A stretch of DNA of 64,000 bases from Jatrophihabitans cynanchi (GTDB lineage Bacteria; Actinomycetota; Actinomycetes; Mycobacteriales; Jatrophihabitantaceae): positions 1,116,001 through 1,180,000 of the forward strand of contig NZ_CP097463.1 in NCBI RefSeq assembly GCF_027247405.1, given 5' to 3'. The position numbers and the translations under genes were made by a program. Shown piece after piece: positions 14,885-23,500 of this stretch (position 1 is the stretch's first letter; every line of letters begins with the position of its first letter). The notes under the pieces were generated by a model. That model was not told where the DNA came from. It saw nothing but the letters and a program-made list of their open reading frames with translations, and searched no databases.

Positions 14885-17800
14885 TCAGCGATAGTCGACC
14901 ACGGCGCCGCGGTGTACCGATCGGGTCGGCACGTCCACCGTCAGCGTGCGGGTCGCCGCGTCGTACCGCCACTGCGCCGACCGGCCGTCCACCGACACGC
15001 GGTGCGGCGAGTCGGCGTTGCCGAACTGCACCGTCCACTGCCGCTGCGTGACCTGGCCCGCGAACCTCCCCCGCGCCGGGGCGATCCGCAGCTGATGGTC
15101 GCCGCCGCGCTCGCGGTAGTCCACGGACGTGGTCGCCGACCGCGCCGGGTCAGTGGTCGACCCGTCGTCCTCGTACAGCGAGTAGTGCCCGTCGGCGCCG
15201 CCGGCCACGGTCAGCGTCACCTTCGTCAACGGGTTCTGGACGTCGTTGGTGACATCGTCCGTACGCGTGGGCACGATGCCTCCCGCCTTGAGGAACACCG
15301 GCATCGTGTCGAGGTCGGTGCGCACCTGTTGCGTCGTCCCGCCGCGGTACGTCTTGCCGGTGAAGTAGTCCGTCCAGTCGCTGCCGGCCGGGAACCAGAC
15401 CGTTGTCGTGGCGCTCGTCCCGGGCGTGGTGACCGGTGCGACCAGCACGTCCGGACCGTAGAAGTACTCGGAGTCGGCGTGCTGGTACGCAGCCTCCTGG
15501 TCCGGATACTCCAGGTAGGTCGCCCGCACTGCGGGGATGCCGGTGTCGTTGGCCTGCTTGGCCAGCGAGTAGGTGTACGGCACCAGGTTCTCCCGCAGGT
15601 TCAGGAACTTCTCGGCGGACGTGCGCGCTGCGTCGCCGTACTGCCAGGGCAGCCGATCGCTGTGGTTGCCGTGCAGCCGCAGGATCGGCTGGAACGCGCC
15701 GAACTGCACCCAGCGCGCGTAGAGGTCATCGGCCTCCTTGGTGCTGCCCGGGTCGGCGCCCTTAGCCTGCGTGCCGTCGTTGTTGAAACCGCCGATGTCG
15801 TGACTCACCGCCGACAGCCCCGTCGACCCGGATTCACCGGGTGTGTAGCCGACCTCGAAGGCAAGGGTCTGCCAGTTCGAGGTGGTGTCGCCGGTGAAGT
15901 GCGCGGTGGTGCGCTTGTCGGCCCACGGGCCGGTGGGTACGCCGGCCTGGCCGCTGTACCCACCGGCCTGCAGCGATCCGAACGCACGGGAGAACGCGAA
16001 GCCACGGCCGATGTTCTTGGCGGTGTCGTCGGCGTACTGCTGGTTGATCCACGCGTCCGGAGTGACATCCGGGAGCGAGGAGTACGAGTTGTCGCAGCAC
16101 CAGTCCAGCCACCAGAAGTCGGCCCCCGCCTGCTCCATCGTCTGGTGCAGGTCCAGATACGCCTTGAGCTGGTCGGGATCGCCCCAGTCGAAGACGTAGT
16201 TCGAGCCGCTCGTGGCGAGCTTGCCGTTCGCGGTGGCCTGCGCCTGAGGGAGCTGCGGGTCGTCCGGCCCGATGCTCGGGTGGATGTTCAGCGTGTTGTG
16301 CAGGCCCATCGATGCCGCCCAGTCGAAGAAGGCCTTCGGATCGGGGAACTTCGCCGCATCCATCTCCCAGCCGTCCCACGTGCTCGGCGACTTGAAGTCG
16401 GTATCGGTCACCAGCACGTCGACCGGCACGCCTTCTGAGCGGAACTTGGGCAGGATCGTGTTCTCGTAGTCCGCGGCCGTGTAGTCGTAGTACTCGGAGA
16501 ACCACACGCCGTAGGCCCATCGCGGCAGCAGCTCGGACGGGCCGGTGAGGGTCGCCAGGTCGGCGAGCCCCTGCTTGTAGTCCTGCCCATACCCGAACAG
16601 GTAGCCGTCCTGGTACGCCGCACCGTCATGGCTCGGCCGTGGCGTCACGGTCTTGCCGTCCCACAAGGCAGATTGCGTGTCGTCGAGCAGGTACCAGCCG
16701 TCCCGGTACAGCAGGCCGGGCGTCGTGACCGCGCTGCCGTTCACGCCGTCCAGACCGCGCCGGTAACCGCCCAACGGAGCGTGAGCGAGCAGGATCGGCG
16801 ACTGCAGCGGGGTGATCGCCACCGTGTCGAGATTGACATGGCAGCTGTCCGCCGTGGGGCAGCCGATCGCCACCGTGTCCTGACCCTTCGACAGGGTCAC
16901 CGGGGTAGTCACGGTCGACCACGTGTCCCAGTCGGCGGTCGGCGGGAGGGCGACGCTGGTCGCGGTGCCCCCGTCCACGGTGACAGAAGCAGTGCGCGGC
17001 GGAGTGGTGTTGGCGTTGGCATAGCGCAGCTGCAGTTGATACGTGCCGTCGGCGGGAACCCCGGTGACGGTGGTCGTGTCGGTGGCACCGACCCGTTCGA
17101 GGCCGGCGGCGAATCCGGCACCGGAGTAGCCGTTGTGGTCGCTGGCCAGGTGCGCGCCGCCGGTGAGCGCGCCGCCCTCCGCCTCGCACACCGTGCCGTA
17201 TGCGCACGGCGTCGTGGTGGTGGCGGGCGCCGGGTAGTCCGCGCCCGGCGGCGTCACCGCGAGGCTGTCGATGTTGACGTTGCCCGAGTCGTTCGCGGCG
17301 CGGGAGACGACGAGGGTGTGCGTGCCGGCCGCCAGCGAGATCGACGGGACGGTGGCGATCGCCCAGTCGTCCCAGCTCGGCGTCGGGGGCAGCGTGATCG
17401 TGCCGGCTGTACCGCCGTCGATCGATTCACTCAGGGTGCGGGTGGTGTCCTGGCCGTCGCCGCCGCGGGCGTTCGCGTACCGCAGCCGCAGGGTGTACTC
17501 GCCGGCCGCCGGCACGTCGAGCCGGTAGGTGAGTGCCGCGCCGACGGACGTGAAGCCGGCCGCGAAGCCGGTTCCGGTGAACCCGGAGTGATCGGAGGCG
17601 ACGCTCACGCCGCCCGTGAGCGCAGCCTGCTCGCCCTCGCACAGGCTGCCGAGAGCGCAGTGCGGAGCCGACGGGAACGCCGGGTGCGCCGTGACATCCT
17701 GGTCGCCGGTGCGGAGCTTCAGGGAGACGTTGTCGGCCGTGAACTCGCCGGAGCCGACCTTGTAGCGCAGGTCCATCCGTCCGGTGTCGATCGTGAGCCA

Positions 17801-18082
17801 GCCGTCTCGTACCCGGCTCGTGAAGTGCGTGGGCCGGAAGTCGTCGCGCCCGACGGCGTTGAAGGTCCCGGCGTCGGTGAAGTTCCCGTCGCCGGCGTAC
17901 TCCATGCGGATCAGCGTCGGCGAGAGCACCTCGAAACGGGCGTCACCCGAGCGCACCGCGTGCCGATCGGCGCGGTTGTGCGCCGGCGTCGCGCCGGCCC
18001 GGGGGGTTGTCGCAACCACAGCGGCGGCGCAGGTGACCGCCGTCGCGACCGCGAGCAATGACCTGCTGCGTCGTCGTCTCAT
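14885..18082 (-). CDS. Secreted GH31 alpha-glycosidase with two inserted CBM35-like modules
   Basis: This 1065-residue exported enzyme has a signal peptide at about 1-31 (RSLLAVATAVTCAAAVVATT), then the first part of the GH31 N-terminal beta-sandwich. Two CBM6/35-like modules follow (about 141-290 and 292-426, each with a CEGEQ/CEAEGG-type start and a SGNVNIDSLAV/CHVNLDTVAI-type end). The N-terminal domain then resumes (LGGYRRGLDGVNG) into the GH31 barrel. The catalytic nucleophile is Asp660 in FWWLDWCCDN and the acid/base is Asp732 in HFTGDTTSNW. The barrel is followed by the proximal and distal beta-domains (MPVFLKAGGIVP, YSLYEDDG). GH31 enzymes release alpha-linked glucose, xylose or similar sugars; the exact specificity is not evident. 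The start ATG overlaps the ROK regulator stop by 4 bp. Confidence 0.92.
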   Translation of the reverse strand: MRRRRSRSLLAVATAVTCAAAVVATTPRAGATPAHNRADRHAVRSGDARFEVLSPTLIRMEYAGDGNFTDAGTFNAVGRDDFRPTHFTSRVRDGWLTIDTGRMDLRYKVGSGEFTADNVSLKLRTGDQDVTAHPAFPSAPHCALGSLCEGEQAALTGGVSVASDHSGFTGTGFAAGFTSVGAALTYRLDVPAAGEYTLRLRYANARGGDGQDTTRTLSESIDGGTAGTITLPPTPSWDDWAIATVPSISLAAGTHTLVVSRAANDSGNVNIDSLAVTPPGADYPAPATTTTPCAYGTVCEAEGGALTGGAHLASDHNGYSGAGFAAGLERVGATDTTTVTGVPADGTYQLQLRYANANTTPPRTASVTVDGGTATSVALPPTADWDTWSTVTTPVTLSKGQDTVAIGCPTADSCHVNLDTVAITPLQSPILLAHAPLGGYRRGLDGVNGSAVTTPGLLYRDGWYLLDDTQSALWDGKTVTPRPSHDGAAYQDGYLFGYGQDYKQGLADLATLTGPSELLPRWAYGVWFSEYYDYTAADYENTILPKFRSEGVPVDVLVTDTDFKSPSTWDGWEMDAAKFPDPKAFFDWAASMGLHNTLNIHPSIGPDDPQLPQAQATANGKLATSGSNYVFDWGDPDQLKAYLDLHQTMEQAGADFWWLDWCCDNSYSSLPDVTPDAWINQQYADDTAKNIGRGFAFSRAFGSLQAGGYSGQAGVPTGPWADKRTTAHFTGDTTSNWQTLAFEVGYTPGESGSTGLSAVSHDIGGFNNDGTQAKGADPGSTKEADDLYARWVQFGAFQPILRLHGNHSDRLPWQYGDAARTSAEKFLNLRENLVPYTYSLAKQANDTGIPAVRATYLEYPDQEAAYQHADSEYFYGPDVLVAPVTTPGTSATTTVWFPAGSDWTDYFTGKTYRGGTTQQVRTDLDTMPVFLKAGGIVPTRTDDVTNDVQNPLTKVTLTVAGGADGHYSLYEDDGSTTDPARSATTSVDYRERGGDHQLRIAPARGRFAGQVTQRQWTVQFGNADSPHRVSVDGRSAQWRYDAATRTLTVDVPTRSVHRGAVVDYR

Positions 18083-19320
18083 CTCACTCCTTCTGCGTGG
18101 AAAGCGGTGCCGTCGCCGAACCGCGACGGCTGGGTCAACACGAGGGCGAGCGCACCGAGCAGCGACGCACGACGGCCGAGTGACGAGCTGCTGACCGCGA
18201 CCTCGCCGCTGCGCGCGACGAACGAGTAGCGGGCGAGCTCGTCGCGCATCGGGTCGAGCAGGAGGGGCGCGAGCCGGGACAGTTCACCGCCGACGACGAC
18301 GTGCTGCGGGTCGACCAGGTTCACCAGTGCGGCCACACCGCGACCGAGGTGACGCGCGGCGGCCCGCACCGCGGCGATCACCTCCGCGTCACCGCCCAGC
18401 GCGGCGTCGATCATCGCCTCGAGACCGCCGCGGTCGTCGTCGTAGCCGCTCAGGCCGCGCAGGATCGCGCCACCGCCGGCGTAGAGCTCCAGGCATCCCC
18501 TGCTGCCGCACCAGCACACGGGGCCGTCCGGATCCACGGTGAGATGCCCCAACTCACCGGCCAGACCGGCATGTCCGCGATACACGGCACCGTCCAGGAC
18601 CAGACCGACGCCGACCCGGCTCGCCAGCTTGATGTACGCGAGGCTTCGGGCGCCGGCGTGTGCTCCCCAGATCGTCTCGCCGAGCGCTCCCAGGGCGGCG
18701 TCGTTGTCGATCGCGACAGGGATGGCCAGTTCCGCGGCAAGCGCCTCCGCCAGTTGCGCACCCGTCCAGCCCGGGAGCACCGCGGGCTCGGCAATCGTCT
18801 GGTCCGCCGCGTAGATCGGGGCGGCGATGCTGACGGCGGCGCCGATGAGCCGCTCGCGTTCGGCGTTCGCCTCGCGCAGCGCAGTGGCCACCGAGGTGAG
18901 CACGGTCGCGATTCCCTCCGGCGCGCTGTGCCCGGCGGGCTCGGACCACCAGCGCTCCGCGTGGACGGTGCGGGACAGGTCGCCCACCGCGACGGCCAGG
19001 TGGCGCACCCCGATGTCGATGCCGATCCCGAGTCCGCCGGACCGGTCGAGCGTGAGAACCGTCGGCGGGCGCCCACCCGATCGCGCCAAGGCGCTGGGAC
19101 GCTCGACGAGCAGGCCGCGCGCGGCGAGCTCGCCGACCAGCGCCGAGACGGTGGACCGGGACAGGCCGGTGAGCGTGCACAGCTCTGCCCGGGTCGCTCG
19201 CCCGTTCCGGCGCAGCACATCCACGATGGCCGCGCGGTTGGCCGAGCGGATCGCGCTGCTGGTCCTACCGTTCGCCCGTCCGGGGTGCTGGCTGGCAAGC
19301 GGCATGATCACGGCACACAC
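18079..19320 (-). CDS. ROK-family transcriptional regulator
   Basis: This 413-residue NagC/XylR-type repressor has an N-terminal winged helix (residues about 25-85, TRAELCTLTGLSRSTVSALV) and a ROK sugar-kinase-like domain. The latter holds the zinc motif CWCGSRGCLE and the IDNDAALGALGE segment that contacts sugar. The start is written as GTG at 19320; in-frame GTG at 19311 or ATG at 19305 are alternatives because the nearest Shine-Dalgarno (GAGG) is best spaced for 19311. It lies directly upstream of, and overlaps, the GH31 gene, so it likely controls its own operon in response to the sugar released (inference). Confidence 0.88.
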   Translation of the reverse strand: MCAVIMPLASQHPGRANGRTSSAIRSANRAAIVDVLRRNGRATRAELCTLTGLSRSTVSALVGELAARGLLVERPSALARSGGRPPTVLTLDRSGGLGIGIDIGVRHLAVAVGDLSRTVHAERWWSEPAGHSAPEGIATVLTSVATALREANAERERLIGAAVSIAAPIYAADQTIAEPAVLPGWTGAQLAEALAAELAIPVAIDNDAALGALGETIWGAHAGARSLAYIKLASRVGVGLVLDGAVYRGHAGLAGELGHLTVDPDGPVCWCGSRGCLELYAGGGAILRGLSGYDDDRGGLEAMIDAALGGDAEVIAAVRAAARHLGRGVAALVNLVDPQHVVVGGELSRLAPLLLDPMRDELARYSFVARSGEVAVSSSSLGRRASLLGALALVLTQPSRFGDGTAFHAEGVR

Positions 19321-19361
19321 CCTCGCGGCGCCCTGCCGCTAATGTCAATACTTCGACAGAT

Positions 19362-20387
19362 CTAGACGGTTTCGTCCAAATGCGCAGGTCGGCGTTCGCC
19401 GGAGCCGCGCGGGACGAGCCGGGTCGGCAGCAGGACGCGCCGCGCCGGCCCGTCGTCGCCGGCGAGCCGGGTGACGATGAGCTCGGCGCCCAGCTCGCCC
19501 ATCCGCTCGGGGTCGTGCGCGATCACGCTGACGCCGAGCAGGTCGGCCAGGTCGAAGTCGTCGAACCCCACCAGCGCCGGCGGCGCCGCCAGTTCGCGGA
19601 GCACGCGCAACGCGCCGGTGGTGATCCGGTTGTTGGTCGTGATCAACGCGGTGGGCGCCGGGGTGAGCGCGAGCAGCTCGCGCACTGCACGCTCAGCCGC
19701 GGGGACGTCATGCGAGTCGGCCCGCACATACCGTTGCCAGTCGCCGGCGCCGGCCGCGGTCAGCGCCGCGCCGAACGCGGCAACCCGCTCGCGGTGCGTC
19801 GACAGCCGGCCGAGGTCACCGACCAGGCCGATCCGCCGATGCCCTTGCCTCACCAGGTGATCCACGCCCTGGCGCACCCCGCGCTCGTTGTCGATCACGA
19901 TGGTGTCGGCGACGATGTCCTGCGGCGCGCGATCGAGGAACACGACGGGCAGCCCGAGCCGGCGCTCGGCATCGAGGTAGGCGTGCTCGGCCGCGCTGGA
20001 GACCACCAGCAGCGCGCTCACCCGCCGTTCGAGCATCTCGGCGATCAGCCGCTGCTCGAGCTGCGGATCCTCCTCGCTGCTCGCGGTGATCAGCGGCAGA
20101 CCGCTACTGCGCAGCCGCCGCTCGGCCCCACGGGCGAGCCGCGAGTAGAACGGGTTCGCCAGGTCCCCGATGATCAACCCGACCAGCGTCGAGCGTGCTC
20201 CGGCCCGAAGATCGCGCGCTATCGCGTTGCGGCGAAAGCCCAGCTGTTCGGCCGCGGCACGCACCTTCGCGGCCGTCGCCGCGGACACGTACGGCTCGGC
20301 GTTGAGTGCACGCGAGGCCGTCTTGACGCTCACACCGGACAGCGCCGCGACCTGCCGCAGCGTTGGGCGATTCGTCCGAGCAACCAT
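19362..20387 (-). CDS. LacI-family regulator of the GH92 gene
   Basis: This 341-residue LacI/GalR protein has an N-terminal HTH with hinge (PTLRQVAALSGVSVKTASRAL, residues about 8-60) and a periplasmic-binding-protein-like effector domain (about 65-335) with the usual VGLIIGDLANPFYS opening. It is divergent from the large secreted GH92 gene, with 210 bp between starts, and is followed after about 40 bp by the ROK gene on the same strand. A TGACA-TCGT-TGTCA palindrome in the divergent region (20548-20561), and a repeat of its CGTTGTCAG half beside this gene's own start codon (20389-20397), suggest control of both genes. The effector is presumably a mannose-containing sugar (inference). Confidence 0.9.
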   Translation of the reverse strand: MVARTNRPTLRQVAALSGVSVKTASRALNAEPYVSAATAAKVRAAAEQLGFRRNAIARDLRAGARSTLVGLIIGDLANPFYSRLARGAERRLRSSGLPLITASSEEDPQLEQRLIAEMLERRVSALLVVSSAAEHAYLDAERRLGLPVVFLDRAPQDIVADTIVIDNERGVRQGVDHLVRQGHRRIGLVGDLGRLSTHRERVAAFGAALTAAGAGDWQRYVRADSHDVPAAERAVRELLALTPAPTALITTNNRITTGALRVLRELAAPPALVGFDDFDLADLLGVSVIAHDPERMGELGAELIVTRLAGDDGPARRVLLPTRLVPRGSGERRPAHLDETV

Positions 20388-20597
20388 CTGACAACGCTAA
20401 CCTTCCCGCGTCCCCCGCCACGGCAGCCGCGCAGTCTCGGCCCGTGCCGTGCCGGCGCATCTTCTCCACGTTTAGTGACAAATGCAAGGCGCGAACCGGA
20501 CTCTTGACGCTATTCACGCGTCGGTGGTAAGCCTGCAGAGCAACTCTTGACATCGTTGTCAGACCCCCCGCTGATGCGCGCCTCAGGAGGCAGTCCC
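20388..20597. promoter_or_regulatory. Divergent control region with LacI-type operator
   Basis: This is the 210-bp gap between the divergent LacI and GH92 genes. The palindrome TGACA-TCGT-TGTCA (20548-20561) overlaps a TTGACA hexamer on the plus strand. The 9-mer CGTTGTCAG from its right half recurs, on the minus strand, at 20397-20389 immediately before the LacI start codon. A second TTGACG hexamer lies upstream. An AGGAGG ribosome-binding site at 20585-20590, 7 nt before GTG 20598, fixes the GH92 start. Confidence 0.6.
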
Positions 20598-23500
20598 GTG
20601 ACGGTTCGACACAGCACCCTCAACACTCGCCGGCCCGCCCTGGTGGCGGCGCTCTCCGCCGCCCTGCTCGTTGGCGGGTTGCTCGCGGCAACACCGGCCG
20701 CGGCCGGTCCGGCCCCGAGCCCGTCCGGCAGCAGCACCGCCAGTCCGGGTGCGCCCGCCCCGTCCGGGCCCGCTCCGCAGCCACAGGCGCGGACCGCGCC
20801 GGGCAGCCGAGCGCACCACCCGGCGGTGTGCACGCGCGGCACCGACGGGCGTCCGGTCGACTGCCCGCAGGCCGTGCCGCGCGCGAAGATGCCGTCCGGC
20901 GCGAAGAACACCACGACGCTGGCCCAGCCGGTCACCGACCTGGCCGCCCTCGTCGACACCCGCACCTGGACGACCGGCGGCGGCAACACCTTCCCCGGTG
21001 CGGACGTCCCGTTCGGGATGACGCAGTGGAGCCCGGACACGATGCCCAACCGCAGCGCCGGCGGCGGCTACAGCTTCGGCGACACCTCCCTCACCGGCTA
21101 CTCGCTCACGCATGTCAGCGGCCCCGGCTGCGGCGCAGCGGGTGACGTGCCGATCCTGCCGATGACCGGCGCGCTGCCGTCCGGCGACCCGAACGACGTG
21201 ACCACCGCCTTCAGCAATGACGGCGAGATCGCGCAGGCCGGCTACTACTCCGCGCACAGCAACCAGCCGGACACGATCACGAGCGAGTTCACCGCGACCG
21301 CGCACACGGCGATGGGTCGGTTCACCTTCCCGGCCACCACCCAGGCCGACGTCCTGGTCAAGCTGATGGACAGCCAGAACGGCGACTGGGGCGAGACCGC
21401 GCGCGTCGTCAACGACCACGAGATCGTCGGCTCGGACACCAGCGGCCACTTCTGCGGCGAGCAGGTCAACGACGGCCAGAAGCAGGAGTACACCGTCCAC
21501 TTCGACCTGGTCTTCGACCACCCGTTCACCGCCTCGCAGATCCTGACGCAGAACGGCGACCCGTCCGCCGTGTTCCTGACTTTCGACACCACGGCCGCAC
21601 AGACCGTGCAGGCGAAGGTCGCCACCTCCTACGTCAGCGATGCGAACGCGCAGCTGGACGTGCAGACCGAGAACCCGGGCTGGGATTTCGGCGCCGTCAA
21701 GACCGCAGCCCAGAACGAGTGGAACCGTTTGCTCGGCGAGATCCAGATCGCGGGCGGCAGCTACGCGCAGACGCAGGAGTTCTACAGCGCGCTCTACAAG
21801 GACTTCATGCAGCCGAACATCAGCAGCGACGTGAACGGCCAGTACATGGGCGCGGACATGGCGGTGCACACGGTCAGCGGCGGGCAGCACGATCAGTACG
21901 GGACGTTCTCCGGCTGGGACATCTACCACTCGCTCTCGCAGTTGCAGGCGATGCTCGACCCGGAGGCCGCCGGTGATCAGGCGCAGTCGCTGGTGAACTA
22001 CTACGAGCAGGACCAGATCCTGCAGCAGTGGGGCTACTTGAACCTGAACAACTATGTGATGGTGGGCGATCCGGCGCAGTCGATCATCGCTGACTACTAC
22101 GCGTTCGGCGCGCACAACTTCAACACCTCCCAGGCGCTGGCCGACATGCTCAAGCAGGCGACGACCGTCAACGACGTGCGCCCGGGTGAGGCCCTGGAGC
22201 AGAAGTACGGCTACCTGCCCGAGGACGGCCGCTACGGTTGCTGCAACGCGCACGGCCAGGTGTCGACGTTGGAGGAGTACGACAGCAACGACCTGGCGCT
22301 GGCGATGTTCGCCTCCGCACTGGGCGATCACCAGAACGCCGCGATGCTGCAGGAGCGCGCGAACAACTGGCAGAACGTCTTCAACCCCGGCAACGGGCTG
22401 TTGACACCGCGCAACGCCGACGGTTCGTTCATTCCCGGCGTCACCGGCACGACCACTGACCGGTACGTCGAAGGGGACGCCTACGAGTACCTGTGGAACA
22501 CGCCGAACAACTACGCCGCGCTGTTCAACCTGCTCGGTGGCAAGGCGAAGGTCGCGCCGATGCTGCGCAAGTACCTGTCCAAGCCGAACGGCTTCGGCAT
22601 GTACGCGCAGCTGACCAACGAGTTCGGCTTCGGCGAGCAGTACGCGCTGAACTACGCGGGCGACCCGGCCGGTACGCAGCAGGCGGTCGCGAACATCCGC
22701 AACACGATGTACCCGCCGGGGCCGAGCCTGGACAACAACGACGACCTCGGCGCCAACAGCTCGGCGTTCGTGTGGGAGATGCTCGGCATGTACCCGGAGA
22801 ACTCCGGCTCGGACAACCTGGTCTTCAACTCCCCCGGCTTCCCGCACGCCCAGATCACGCCGCCGCACGGCAGGACGATCACGATCAACGCCCCGGCCGC
22901 GTCGGCCGATACGTACTACGTGCAGAACCTGAAGCTCAACGGGAGTCCGTACCAGAAGCTGTACGTCTCGTACTCGACGCTGGCACGCGGCGCCCAGCTC
23001 GACTGGAAGCTCGGAACGACACCCTCGACGTGGGGCACCGCGCCGCAGGACGCGCCGCCGTCCTACGGCGCAGGCACCGAGCCGGTCGTCGGCTACCTGT
23101 CCGACCCGCAGGTGACGGTGGCGCCCGGCGGGACGGCCACGGTGACCCTCGGCGCGCAGAACGCGACGACCCGACCGCAGCAGGTGATCGCCTCGGTGAC
23201 GGCGCCGGACTCGCTCACGGTCTCGCCCACGTCCGGAACGTTGCGGGTGCCGCCGGCCGGCAGCGGGACGATGACCCTGACCGTGCATGCGGATGCGTCG
23301 GCGGCCCAGACGTTCTACTCGGTCCCGATCGCACTGTCCGACGGTGACGCGGTGCTGCCCGAGGTGACGCTGACCGTGCTCGTCGCCCAGCCGGGCAGCC
23401 TGCTCGCCGCGTTCGACAACCGCGGCATCTCCGACGACACGGCCGTGGCTGCGGGCAACTTCGACGGCGGCGGCCGCAGCTACTCGGCGCAGGCGCTGGC

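Noticed and set aside
12914-16438. A plus-strand open frame of about 1174 codons spanning the S9 peptidase and the end of GH31
   Set aside because: The S9 catalytic triad lies in a different frame, and this frame is Arg/Pro-rich nonsense that runs through two convergent genes.
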